In this document: positions 1 to 8,280 of the stretch, in pieces
Layout of the letters: every line of letters begins with the position of its first letter
Position numbering within the stretch: the first letter of the stretch is position 1
NCBI GenBank assembly: GCA_900467685.1
Contig: UBQX01000008.1
Span: 168,438-232,437, forward strand
Source: Hyphomicrobiales bacterium
Lineage (GTDB): Bacteria > Pseudomonadota > Alphaproteobacteria > Rhizobiales > Rhizobiaceae
Reading direction: 5' to 3'
DNA length: 64,000 bases
The notes under the pieces: model-generated
Seen by the model: only the letters and a program-made list of their open reading frames with translations
What the model was told of the DNA's origin: nothing
Databases searched by the model: none
Program-made: the position numbers and the translations under genes

Positions 1-535
1 TCTCGACCAGCGTTCCGCCCGTGTTTCGGTTGAAACGGTTCCAGTCGCCCACCTTTTCAAGGAAGGGAAAGCGGTGCTCGCGGATCGTTAGCATCCGGAC
101 ACCGCCGGTCGCGGCTTCCGCCTGTTCCGCCAGCCGCGCCACCGGCGGCATGTAGCGATATTCCATCGCGACCCAGATCGGTGCCGGATAGGCAGCGCGC
201 AAGGCGGCGAGACGCGGCGCATCGGCGGGATCGGTGAAGAGCGGCTTTTCGCAGAGGATAGGCAGCGGGCGGATCGCGGCGATCTCCTCCAGCTGGCGGA
301 GATGCATATAGTTCGGGCTGACGATCAGCAGGCAATTGACCTCTTCGACCGCCAGAACCTCGGCGATCGAGTTCGCCATGATCGCCTGCGGCTCCATCTC
401 GGCCGCGATGGCTTGCATGCCCGCATCCGGCTCGAAAATTGCCGCGACTTTGGCGTCTGGAAGCAGCGCGATATTACGCAAATGCTCCTGCCCCATCATA
501 CCGCAGCCGATCAATCCGTAATTCAACGTCGTCAT
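1..535 (-). CDS. Gfo/Idh/MocA family NAD(P)-dependent oxidoreductase (3' part outside window)
   Basis: The protein starts MTTLNYGLIGCGMMGQEHL, a Rossmann nucleotide-binding start with the GxGxxG-like GCGMMG motif. It continues through the family landmark LCEKPLFT (EKP motif) near residue 95, and reads on as an open frame to the window edge at base 1. Members oxidise or reduce sugars, inositols and their derivatives with NAD(P). The substrate cannot be told from this part. The start at 535 is the only good one and lies 9 bases after the stop of the GntR gene upstream, so both are probably one transcript. Only about half of the usual 330-390 residues is visible. Confidence 0.9.
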   Translation of the reverse strand, partial: MTTLNYGLIGCGMMGQEHLRNIALLPDAKVAAIFEPDAGMQAIAAEMEPQAIMANSIAEVLAVEEVNCLLIVSPNYMHLRQLEEIAAIRPLPILCEKPLFTDPADAPRLAALRAAYPAPIWVAMEYRYMPPVARLAEQAEAATGGVRMLTIREHRFPFLEKVGDWNRFNRNTGGTLVE

Positions 536-544
536 TTCACATTC

Positions 545-1249
545 CTATTTCAGCCGCGCCACGTAACGGGCGACGTCCGGGTCAAACCAAGTGTGAGAGA
601 TTTCCGCCTTGGCGCCATGCTGGTCCTGGCTGATGCGCAGCACCTGCGGCGCGGGCGCGCCTGCCGCCATGCCGAATTCCTGTGGCCGCCACTCCGGAAC
701 CGAGCCCAACCCGATGCGGTCTTCGGCCCGCACGATCCAGATATTCAGCTTCTGGCGATAGTAGAGATAGAGCGACTCGGAGACGTCCTCGACTTTGAAA
801 CCAGCACCGATGCCCGCATCCAGCCAGATCTCCTCCAGCGCCGCCGGCTTGCCCGAAAGCCGGCGCAGCCGGCGGATGCGCCAGGCCTCGCCTGACGTGC
901 CGAATTCCGGCAGGTCCGCCGGCTTTTCCCTGCGCACGACGCTCAGAATTTCCGCCGTGGGAAGACCGCCGCCCTCGATGAGTTCAAGGCGAAACATGGC
1001 GTAGACGCTTTGCGGATCGCTGACGGCGCGGATGTAATTGCCCGACCCCTGCCGGCGATCGAGCAGTCCGCGTTTCTCCAGCTCCGCCAGCGCCTTACGC
1101 AACGTTCCGACCGCGATGCCAAGCCCCGCCGCCATGTCGCGCTCCGGCGGAAGACGCTCGCCGTCGATCAGCCGGTTGGCTGCGATGTCGCGCACCAGAA
1201 GCTCAGCGATCTGGACATAGATGGGCAGGCTGCCTGCGGTGGAATTCAT
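545..1249 (-). CDS. GntR family transcriptional regulator, HutC/UTRA type
   Basis: The protein has 234 residues. The N-terminal winged helix-turn-helix (about residues 8-75) shows the typical GntR features PIYVQIAELL, LPPERDMAAGLGIA and RKALAELEKRGLLDRRQGSG. The rest (about 90-230) fits a UTRA ligand-binding domain, which in this family senses a small metabolite. It is transcribed with the downstream oxidoreductase and divergently from the monooxygenase operon at 1357. It therefore probably controls one or both through sites in the 107-base gap. That gap carries overlapping TTGAT/ATCAA inverted repeats. The ligand is unknown. Confidence 0.88.
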   Translation of the reverse strand: MNSTAGSLPIYVQIAELLVRDIAANRLIDGERLPPERDMAAGLGIAVGTLRKALAELEKRGLLDRRQGSGNYIRAVSDPQSVYAMFRLELIEGGGLPTAEILSVVRREKPADLPEFGTSGEAWRIRRLRRLSGKPAALEEIWLDAGIGAGFKVEDVSESLYLYYRQKLNIWIVRAEDRIGLGSVPEWRPQEFGMAAGAPAPQVLRISQDQHGAKAEISHTWFDPDVARYVARLK

Positions 1250-1284
1250 GGTTCCCGCGACCTCCCAACCGCTGGAATGAAAAA

Positions 1285-1317
1285 TTGATACACTATTGAT
1301 CTACATCAAACTTGATG
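1285..1317. promoter_or_regulatory. Candidate operator: TTGAT/ATCAA repeats between divergent genes
   Basis: The gap between the GntR gene and the monooxygenase gene holds TTGAT at 1285-1289, 1296-1300 and 1312-1316, and ATCAA at 1305-1309. These form two nested inverted repeats: TTGAT-ctac-ATCAA (1296-1309) and CATCAA-ac-TTGATG (1304-1317). The first two copies are 11 bases apart, one helical turn. Position and symmetry suit a GntR dimer site; this is inference. Confidence 0.4.
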
Positions 1318-1356
1318 TTAGGCAAGAGAAAAATGTGCATCCGGGAGGAAAAAGTC

Positions 1357-2514
1357 ATGACGGTCGTTCCCGTCACATCCGCCGATCTCGACGCCGCTGA
1401 AGTGTCCTGGTTTGCAGCTCTGTGTTCCGACGATTACGAATTTCTGGGTGTGCCCGACGGTCGCCTGCGCTCGAGCTTCGAGCATTGCTCGGACATCGTG
1501 AAGACGGCGGAAGGCTTGGGCTTCCGCAACATTCTCTGCCCCTCCTCCTATCAGGTGGGCCAGGATACGCTCTCCTTCGTCGCGGCGTGTGCGCCAATCA
1601 CCGAGAGGATCAACATGCTGGCCGCCATCCGCTGCGGCGAGATGCAGCCGATCATGCTCGCCCGCACGGTCGCCACGCTCGACCACATGCTGAAAGGTCG
1701 CCTGACGCTCAACGTCATCTCCTCCGACTTCCCCGGCGAAGTGGCCGACAGCGCATTCCGCTATCGCCGCAGCCACGAGGTCGTGGAGATCCTGCGTCAG
1801 GCCTGGACCCGTGACAGGATCGATTTCGAGGGTGAGGTCTATAATTTCAAGAACGTGCCGACCGACCCTGCCCGGCCCTACCAGCAGAATGGCGGCCCGC
1901 TGCTCTATTTCGGCGGCTATTCGCCCGATGCGCTGGAGCTTTGCGGCGCGCAATGCGATGTCTATCTTATGTGGCCGGAGACGAAAGAACAGCTTGCGGA
2001 GCGCATGAAGGCCGTCAACGAACGCGCCGCCGCCCACGGCCGCACGCTGGATTACGGCCTGCGCGTCCACATGATCGTCCGCGACACGGAGAAGGAAGCC
2101 CGCGAGTATGCCGAGCATATCGTCTCCCGGCTCGATGACGAATACGGCAAACTGATCCGCGAGCGGGCGCATGATTCCATCTCGCTCGGCGTCGCCCATC
2201 AGGCCCGCGCTCGCGAGCTTGCCGATCAATTCGGCTATATCGAGCCGCATCTGTGGACCGGCATCGGCCGGGCGCGCTCCGGCTGCGGCGCGGCGATCGT
2301 CGGCTCGACCGATCAGGTGCTCTCGGAACTGGAAGCCTATCGCAAGATGGGCATCCGCGCCTTCATCCTTTCCGGCTATCCGCATCTTGACGAAGCCGAA
2401 CATTTCGGCACGAAGGTTCTGCCGCAGCTGAAGACCTGTTCGCTGCCGCATGAATATGGACGCGTGCCCGCCGAAACCCCGGCGACGCCGCTTGGAACCG
2501 GAGTTCGCCGCTGA
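1357..2514 (+). CDS. LLM class flavin-dependent monooxygenase (SsuD/RutA-like)
   Basis: The protein has 385 residues. It is a luciferase-like monooxygenase that uses reduced flavin and oxygen. The C-terminal part ([18 protein letters not shown] then [16 protein letters not shown]) closely follows alkanesulfonate monooxygenase SsuD; the central [10 protein letters not shown] segment also fits. I chose the ATG at 1357 because GGAGG lies at 1344-1348; the earlier in-frame ATG at 1312 sits inside the putative operator. The stop overlaps the next start by one base. The flavin reductase two genes downstream is the natural partner. In a purine-type island it may oxidise a ring or side group rather than a sulfonate; the substrate is unknown. 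Confidence 0.88.
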   Translation: MTVVPVTSADLDAAEVSWFAALCSDDYEFLGVPDGRLRSSFEHCSDIVKTAEGLGFRNILCPSSYQVGQDTLSFVAACAPITERINMLAAIRCGEMQPIMLARTVATLDHMLKGRLTLNVISSDFPGEVADSAFRYRRSHEVVEILRQAWTRDRIDFEGEVYNFKNVPTDPARPYQQNGGPLLYFGGYSPDALELCGAQCDVYLMWPETKEQLAERMKAVNERAAAHGRTLDYGLRVHMIVRDTEKEAREYAEHIVSRLDDEYGKLIRERAHDSISLGVAHQARARELADQFGYIEPHLWTGIGRARSGCGAAIVGSTDQVLSELEAYRKMGIRAFILSGYPHLDEAEHFGTKVLPQLKTCSLPHEYGRVPAETPATPLGTGVRR

Positions 2515-3407
2515 TGGAACGCATCGATATCACCCCCGACCTGACCTTCAGCCGCCTTATCTATGGCATGTGGCGCCTGGGCGATGACAAGGATACCTCG
2601 GACGCGCATGTTCGCGCCAAGCTGGACGCCTGCCTCGCGCAGGGCATCACCACGATGGACCATGCCGACATCTATGGCGGCTATACGGTGGAAGGCCTGT
2701 TCGGCCGCGTGCTGAAGGCGACGCCGTCGCTGCGCGACCAGATCGAGATCGTCACGAAGTGCGATATCGTCGCTCCGGTTGGTCGCCATTCGGCCGCGCG
2801 CGTCAAATATTATGACACGAGCGCCGCGCATATCACCGCCTCGGTCGAGACCTCGCTGAAGGAGCTCGGCACGGACCATATCGACCTGCTGCTGATCCAC
2901 CGCCCCGATCCGTTCATGGACCCGGACGAAACCGGCCCGGCGCTCGATGCGCTGGTCGCCTCCGGCAAGGTCCGCGCTGTGGGCGTCTCGAACTTCCGCC
3001 CGTGGGATTTCTCGCTACTGCAGTCCTCAATGGAGAACAACCTTTCCGTCAACCAGATTGAGCTGAGCCTCGCCTGCACGGACCCGTTCACCAATGGCGA
3101 TCTCGCCTATCTGCAGGAGCGCATGGTCGTGCCCATGGCCTGGTCGCCGCTCGGCGGCGGCGGGCTCATGGATGGCTCGAAGCCGGCGCTCGCCGCAGCG
3201 CTGGAGCGCATTGCCGCTGAACAGGGCGTCGATGAGGCGGCCGTCGCTGTGGCCTGGCTGCTCGCGCATCCGGCGCGGATTGCACCGGTGCTCGGCACGA
3301 ACACGCTCGCCCGCATCGCGAAGATCGGCGAAGCGGCAAAGGTCGAGATCGACCGGCAGACCTGGTTTAAACTTTACACTCTGGCGATTGGAAAGCAGGT
3401 GCCCTGA
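2514..3407 (+). CDS. Aldo/keto reductase (YdhF-like)
   Basis: The protein has 297 residues and an aldo/keto reductase TIM-barrel pattern. It shows LIYGMWRLG near the N terminus, MDHADIYGGYTVEGLFG with the catalytic Asp and Tyr, VTKCDI with the Lys, and DLLLIHRPDP with the His. The GKVRAVGVSNF motif lies near residue 150. Family members reduce carbonyls with NADPH. It overlaps the monooxygenase stop and the flavin reductase start by one base each, so the three genes are translationally coupled and probably act on one pathway intermediate. Confidence 0.88.
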   Translation: MERIDITPDLTFSRLIYGMWRLGDDKDTSDAHVRAKLDACLAQGITTMDHADIYGGYTVEGLFGRVLKATPSLRDQIEIVTKCDIVAPVGRHSAARVKYYDTSAAHITASVETSLKELGTDHIDLLLIHRPDPFMDPDETGPALDALVASGKVRAVGVSNFRPWDFSLLQSSMENNLSVNQIELSLACTDPFTNGDLAYLQERMVVPMAWSPLGGGGLMDGSKPALAAALERIAAEQGVDEAAVAVAWLLAHPARIAPVLGTNTLARIAKIGEAAKVEIDRQTWFKLYTLAIGKQVP

Positions 3408-3934
3408 TGACGATGGCGGCGATGGAGCGGGTACAGGAACAGGTCTTCGTGCCGGGCGAAAGCGATGCACGGCATCTGCGGTCGGCGCTCGGCACCTTTA
3501 CCACGGGCGTTGCCGTCGTCACCGTCATGGGCGCGGACGGGCCGACCGGAATCACGGTCAACAGCTTCGCCTCCGTTTCGCTGACGCCGCCGCTCGTTCT
3601 CTGGTCCATCGACCGCAATTCCGCCCGCCACGGTCTTTTCACCGGTGCGGAAAACAGCGTCATCCATATTCTGGAGGCCGATCAGGACGAGGTGATGCGC
3701 CGCTTCACGCGCGGCGGCGCAGGCTTTGCCGGACTCGACTGGTCGCTGAATTCCGAAGGTGCGCCGGTGATCCACAACACGCTCGCCCGTTTCGAATGCG
3801 CCCGCGCCTCGCTGCATGACGAGGGCGATCACACGATCCTGATTGCCCGCGTATTGCGCGCCGCGCATCGCGAGGGCGAACCGTTGTGCTTCTCGCGCGG
3901 CGCGTTCGGACGGTTTGCGCGTCACGCGGCTTAA
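3407..3934 (+). CDS. Flavin reductase family protein (HpaC/RutF-like)
   Basis: The protein has 175 residues. It has the FMN-binding split-barrel signature: LRSALGTFTTGVAVVT, GITVNSFASVSLTPPLVLWSI and HGLFTGAENSVIHIL. Such proteins reduce FMN or FAD with NAD(P)H and hand it to a monooxygenase. The likely partner is the LLM monooxygenase at 1357 in the same operon. The gene ends by overlapping the convergent guanine deaminase gene by a few bases. Confidence 0.9.
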   Translation: MTMAAMERVQEQVFVPGESDARHLRSALGTFTTGVAVVTVMGADGPTGITVNSFASVSLTPPLVLWSIDRNSARHGLFTGAENSVIHILEADQDEVMRRFTRGGAGFAGLDWSLNSEGAPVIHNTLARFECARASLHDEGDHTILIARVLRAAHREGEPLCFSRGAFGRFARHAA

Positions 3935-5310
3935 GCCGTTGCGTGGGTTCCCGCCACTTCACGGCCGGCGACCCAGACCTTGGCGATATTCCCCTTCGAG
4001 GCGGTGAAGATGATCCGCTGCAGGAGATCGTCGCCAGTCTCGGCTTCGTCCCAGAGGCGGATGGTTCCGCCGGGCGCGTGACAGTCGATCAGGATCGCAT
4101 CGAAGGCATAGCCCGGAGCAAATTGACCGACCGGCAGATCCAGCGCCTTCGCGCCGCCGGCCGTTGCGACATGGAAGGCTTGGCGGAAGTCGATCCGCGC
4201 CGGCTGACCCGAGGCTCGTTCGGCCGCAGGTTTTTCCGGATCAACACCCGTTTCCAGCATGCGGGAGACCGTGATCGCATTGCGACTCGCCTCGAACATC
4301 GAAGCACTCGGACCGCCGGATATATCGGTGCCGAGACCGACATGCAGCCCCTTTTCCAGAGCTGCCCGCAGCGGGAACACCGCGCCGGCAAAGAAAGCGT
4401 TGGAGAGCGGGCAATGTGCCACCGCCGCCTCACGAACTTTCATGAGTTCCATATCCGATGGTGTGAGAAAGTTGGAATGCGCGAGCATGGTTTTGCGCCC
4501 GAGCAGGCCGAAACGATCGAGGCTCGCGGCATCGGTCATCCCGTGGCGGTCGAGAACGTAGCCATGTTCCCAATCGCTTTCGGAACAGTGGGTCTGAACA
4601 TGACAGCCGCATTCCTGGGCCAGTCGCCCCAACCCCTCCAGTGCCGCATCCGTGCAAGCGGGAATGAAGCGCGGCGTGATGACGGGCTTGACCAGACCTT
4701 CGCCATTCACAGGATGCGCGAAGATATAATCGATCAGCGCGCGGGTCCCTTCGATCGCCGCTTCGGGAGACGCGTCACGATAGTAGTCCGGGCAATTTTC
4801 GGGATGATCCATCGCGACCTTGCCTACAAGCGCGCGTTGGCCCTTGGAGAGGCAGATATCGGCGAGCAGGCGCGTCGCCTCCTGATGGATTGTTGCGAAG
4901 TAAAGAGCAGTGGTCGTTCCGTTCGAAAGCAGATCCGTGACCAGCAGATCGTAGGCGCGACGGGCATAGGAAAGGTCGGCGAAACGGGCCTCAAGCGGGA
5001 ACGTGTACCTGTGAAGCCAGACCTCCAGGGGCACATCGAGCGCGGAGCCCAGCTGCGGATATTGCGGCGCATGGACATGGCAATCGACGAAACCGGGCAG
5101 CAGATAGCCGCCATCCGGCAGCTTTTCTAAGATCCCTTGCTGTTCGGCCTCACTCTTAAGCGCCCCGAAGCGTTCTTCGTTCGGATAGACGACATCCGCG
5201 ATGAAGCCGCCCGCGCCTATGGCTATGAGAACATCCTCCAGGACTTCGACCGCGCCACAGACCGGCGCGTGAAACCCTCTGGCTAAGAGCCACGTGTTTC
5301 TCAGCGTCAT
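3931..5310 (-). CDS. guaD: Guanine deaminase
   Basis: The protein has 459 residues in the amidohydrolase superfamily. PGFVDCHVHAPQYPQLG holds the metal-binding HxH and the APQ(Y/F) pattern specific for guanine deaminases. HCSESDWEHGYV and GLGTDISGGPSASMFEASR supply the further His and Asp ligands. The enzyme hydrolyses guanine to xanthine and ammonia. It starts 4 bases after the upstream Rieske-less oxygenase gene, so the two are co-translated. That pairing suggests the oxygenase may produce, or the deaminase may accept, a modified purine. Confidence 0.92.
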   Translation of the reverse strand: MTLRNTWLLARGFHAPVCGAVEVLEDVLIAIGAGGFIADVVYPNEERFGALKSEAEQQGILEKLPDGGYLLPGFVDCHVHAPQYPQLGSALDVPLEVWLHRYTFPLEARFADLSYARRAYDLLVTDLLSNGTTTALYFATIHQEATRLLADICLSKGQRALVGKVAMDHPENCPDYYRDASPEAAIEGTRALIDYIFAHPVNGEGLVKPVITPRFIPACTDAALEGLGRLAQECGCHVQTHCSESDWEHGYVLDRHGMTDAASLDRFGLLGRKTMLAHSNFLTPSDMELMKVREAAVAHCPLSNAFFAGAVFPLRAALEKGLHVGLGTDISGGPSASMFEASRNAITVSRMLETGVDPEKPAAERASGQPARIDFRQAFHVATAGGAKALDLPVGQFAPGYAFDAILIDCHAPGGTIRLWDEAETGDDLLQRIIFTASKGNIAKVWVAGREVAGTHATA

Positions 5311-5314
5311 GGGT

Positions 5315-6172
5315 TCAGGCAGCCTGCGCGCTGGTGCCGTAGGTCACGCCCTTTTCCTTCAACCAGCGGCGATAGGCGATGGAGGAGGCGTCGGCGCGGG
5401 TCGGTATTTCCGAACGCGGCTCCAGCGGCAGGAGAACCGGGCGCTGGTTTTCCAGAATGATCCGATCCTGCAGGAAGATGAGCTGCTGGAACTCGATCAG
5501 CGAACTCGTCGTGGAAACTTCATCGATCAGGTACATGACCGGATGCGCCCGGCAGCGATCGACATCGACCGGCTGCACGAAAAGGCAGATCAGGTCCCAG
5601 CGGTTGGCGGAATTCGGGCAGGTCTTGTAGAGCAGCGTCGTGAAGGGCGTCATCACGCGATAGATATACTGCGTCATGATCCCTTCCGTCGCCGAAAGCG
5701 CCGCCTGCGGCTGGAAGAACTGGCAATTGGTCGCCCAGACCTCGTCCACATCACGGCGGATTTCGACGTTGTAGTGTTCGACCTCCGTGTGGGGTTCGGA
5801 GCCGAGGATGTCTGTATGCACGAAAGGGAAATGGGCCATGTCGAGGAAGTTTTCCACGATGCGGAGGCCGGAAGCCTTCACCGAAACCACACCGCAGGGC
5901 ACATAGCGCCGGTCGGGTTCATCCGCTTCGGGCATTGGGAAGACATCGCGCTCCGGCGTGCCGAGCGTCGTCCAGATGAAACCGAAGCGCTGGCGGATCG
6001 GCAATGGCTCGTCGCGGCCGGCGCAGTACACCGTCACGCCTTCCGCCTCGCTACGCACGACCTTGAGGTCGAAGCCCAGGAGCCGGTTCGCTGATGACCC
6101 AAAGGGGATCTGGGCTTCAGTATCGATAACATACCATTGATCAATGGATGCCTTGTCTTTTGCCTGGACCAT
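5315..6172 (-). CDS. Rieske-less oxygenase catalytic subunit (NdmC-like), copy 1
   Basis: The protein has 285 residues. It keeps the mononuclear iron site of Rieske oxygenases: E107, N108, D111, H114 and H119 in ENFLDMAHFPFVH, with D236 in LQDRIILENQ as probable third ligand. The N terminus begins like a VanA-type enzyme (WYVID) but lacks both CxH and CxxH cluster motifs, so it carries no [2Fe-2S] centre. Family knowledge: NdmC, the 7-methylxanthine N7-demethylase of Pseudomonas putida CBB5, has this layout and borrows a Rieske domain from NdmD. Electrons here could come through the Rieske-only protein at 11835. The exact substrate is unknown. Confidence 0.85.
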   Translation of the reverse strand: MVQAKDKASIDQWYVIDTEAQIPFGSSANRLLGFDLKVVRSEAEGVTVYCAGRDEPLPIRQRFGFIWTTLGTPERDVFPMPEADEPDRRYVPCGVVSVKASGLRIVENFLDMAHFPFVHTDILGSEPHTEVEHYNVEIRRDVDEVWATNCQFFQPQAALSATEGIMTQYIYRVMTPFTTLLYKTCPNSANRWDLICLFVQPVDVDRCRAHPVMYLIDEVSTTSSLIEFQQLIFLQDRIILENQRPVLLPLEPRSEIPTRADASSIAYRRWLKEKGVTYGTSAQAA

Positions 6173-6297
6173 GATCTTAACCCTTTATAATCCCTGAATA
6201 TTCAAACTAGAATGTTAGCTATCGGATGCTGCATGCGCTGATTAGCTGACCGTTTTAGGCCCGTTTACGATAGCCTATCTCCACCTCAAACATTGTT

Positions 6298-7233
6298 CTA
6301 GCGCACATTTCGATAATAGGGCTCGCCCAGCGCCGCGGGTGCCGCCATGGCGCGGCGCATCTTCTGCCAAGCGATGACAGGGACGATGATAAAACCGAGC
6401 GTGCCGAGATAAGGCAGCATGGAAAGGAAGGCGGGCGCAACTGGCCAACCCCTCGCCTGCCCGACAAAACCGAGCGCCGTGATCAGCCCGAAGAGCAGAC
6501 CCGACAGCGCCGCCATACCGGGGCGATAGCCGGCGAAGATGACAAGAGCCACGGCAATCCAGCCGCGCCCGGCAATCACGCCGTCTGACCAGGAGGGCAC
6601 GAAAGCGAGCGTCAGGTAGGCGCCCGCTCCACCCGCAAGCGCGGCCCCAGCCGTCACATACAGGAAGCGGATCTTGTTGACCGAAATGCCGGCCGCATCG
6701 GCCGCCGCCGGATTCTCACCGACGGCGCGCATGTTCATGCCATGCCGCGTGTAGAACATCAGATAGCTGAGACCGATCGGCAGGATCAGATAGATCAGAT
6801 AAATCAGGATGTTCTGCGAGAAGAAGGCCTTGCCGAGGATCGGGATGTCGGAAAGCAGCGGTATCGCAATCGGCTCGAAGGTCGCAACCGCCGGCATGCC
6901 CGAATAGCTGCGGCCAATGGTCTGCGCGAGCCCGGTTCCCATCAGCGTCAGCGCCAACCCGCAGAGCACCTGGTTCGCCTTGACCATAACGGTCGCGAAG
7001 GCGAAGACCGCGCCGAAAATTGCCCCGACGGCGAGTGCGGCCAAAAAGCCGAGCACCGGCGAATGCGTGGCGGTGACGGCTGCGATGCCCGTCAACGCGC
7101 CCATCGCCATAAGCCCTTCGACGCCGAGATTGACGATGCCCACACGTTCCGCCAGCACCTCGCCGATCGCCGCCAGCGCCAGCACGCCGCCGGCGAGAAA
7201 CGCGGTCGTGAGCAGTCCGGTAATCAGATCCAT
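6298..7233 (-). CDS. ABC transporter permease, BMP/nucleoside-type importer
   Basis: The protein has 311 residues and about eight to ten hydrophobic segments. It has the landmarks of the YufQ/NupQ-like permeases of purine-nucleoside importers: ERVGIVNLGVEGLMAMGAL near residue 30 and YTRHGMNMRAVGENPAAADAAGI near 165. It follows the other permease gene by 9 bases in an operon ordered binding protein, ATPase, permease, permease. A 125-base gap separates it from the downstream oxygenase and deaminase genes. Substrate class is inferred from the family as a purine or nucleoside-like compound. Confidence 0.9.
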   Translation of the reverse strand: MDLITGLLTTAFLAGGVLALAAIGEVLAERVGIVNLGVEGLMAMGALTGIAAVTATHSPVLGFLAALAVGAIFGAVFAFATVMVKANQVLCGLALTLMGTGLAQTIGRSYSGMPAVATFEPIAIPLLSDIPILGKAFFSQNILIYLIYLILPIGLSYLMFYTRHGMNMRAVGENPAAADAAGISVNKIRFLYVTAGAALAGGAGAYLTLAFVPSWSDGVIAGRGWIAVALVIFAGYRPGMAALSGLLFGLITALGFVGQARGWPVAPAFLSMLPYLGTLGFIIVPVIAWQKMRRAMAAPAALGEPYYRNVR

Positions 7234-7242
7234 GACGCGCTC

Positions 7243-8280
7243 CTAAACCCTGTCCCGCGTGACGCGGTAATAAGAAAGCTCTTCGCCGATGGCGGTCAGG
7301 AAGAGGATGAGGCCGGTCATCGCCAGCACCGCCGACGTGGTCAGCCCCTGCGTCTGCAGGATGATGCCGGAATTCTGGATGAAGGCCATGAAGGCGCCAG
7401 TGAAGATGACGCCCACCAGCGAGCCGCGCGCCAGCACGGCAACCATGATGCCGATATAGCCGTAATTGTTGGAGATCCCGCCCTGCAGACGATGCACAGT
7501 GCCGGCCACTTCGAGCATGCCGGCAAACCCTGCAATCGCGCCCGAAAGCAGCATGACCATGATGAGATGACGGCGCACTGGAATGCCCGCATATTTCGCG
7601 GCCGACGGATTGGAGCCGGAAAGGCGCACCTCATAGCCCCATTTCGTGTTGCTCAAGACCAACGCAAGCACGATGGCGAGCAGGATCGCAACGGGAAAGC
7701 CCCAATGGATGGCGCCCCAGAACTCCGGAATTTCCGCCGGAACCTTCGGCGTCGCGGAATTCGTCATGCGATCGTGCCACGGGCCGGTCGCGACGTAGTA
7801 GACGAGGAGGGCGGCGACGAAATTGAGGAGCAGCGTGGAAATCAGTTCGCTCACATCCGCATAGGCTTTTGCGAGCGTCGGCACGAGGATCCAGATCGCG
7901 CCAGCAGCGAACCCGCCAACGCCCATCAGGATCAGGCTCAGCCAAACGGGTGCAGGGATGAAAAGGCCAATCGCGGTAGCAGCAAATGCGCCAGCATAGA
8001 ACTGCCCTTCCGCCCCGATATTCCACGCGCCAATTTGCTGGCCGATGGCAACGGAAAGCCCCGTTAACATCAGCGGCATGAAGATGACGCCGAGATCCTG
8101 CAGGCCGAAACTATCGAACAGCGAGGACGACAACACCTCTCCGGCAAGCTCGACGGGGTTGTGGCCCGTCACCGCCAGGATCAGTGCAGTGACGAGAAGT
8201 GCCAGCACGACAGCGATCACGCGGGCGGCAAAGGCGATCAGCGGCGTGGAGGACGGCAGGCGTTGAATGCGATAGGCCAT
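7243..8280 (-). CDS. ABC transporter permease, BMP/nucleoside-type importer
   Basis: The protein has 345 residues and is strongly hydrophobic, of the YufP/NupP-like permease class. Landmarks are QQIGAWNIGAEGQFYAGAFA near residue 85 and GYEVRLSGSNPSAAKYAGI near 215. The latter is the cytoplasmic loop that contacts the ATPase. The start codon overlaps the stop of the ATPase gene upstream. It should form a heterodimeric channel with the permease at 6298. Confidence 0.9.
   Translation of the reverse strand: MAYRIQRLPSSTPLIAFAARVIAVVLALLVTALILAVTGHNPVELAGEVLSSSLFDSFGLQDLGVIFMPLMLTGLSVAIGQQIGAWNIGAEGQFYAGAFAATAIGLFIPAPVWLSLILMGVGGFAAGAIWILVPTLAKAYADVSELISTLLLNFVAALLVYYVATGPWHDRMTNSATPKVPAEIPEFWGAIHWGFPVAILLAIVLALVLSNTKWGYEVRLSGSNPSAAKYAGIPVRRHLIMVMLLSGAIAGFAGMLEVAGTVHRLQGGISNNYGYIGIMVAVLARGSLVGVIFTGAFMAFIQNSGIILQTQGLTTSAVLAMTGLILFLTAIGEELSYYRVTRDRV

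Noticed and set aside
1318..2451. Long open frame antisense to the flavin monooxygenase gene
   Set aside because: It mirrors the codon structure of a well-supported high-GC gene and has no domain of its own. Similar antisense frames over 3886-5130, 21403-22494 and 43831-46014 were dropped for the same reason.
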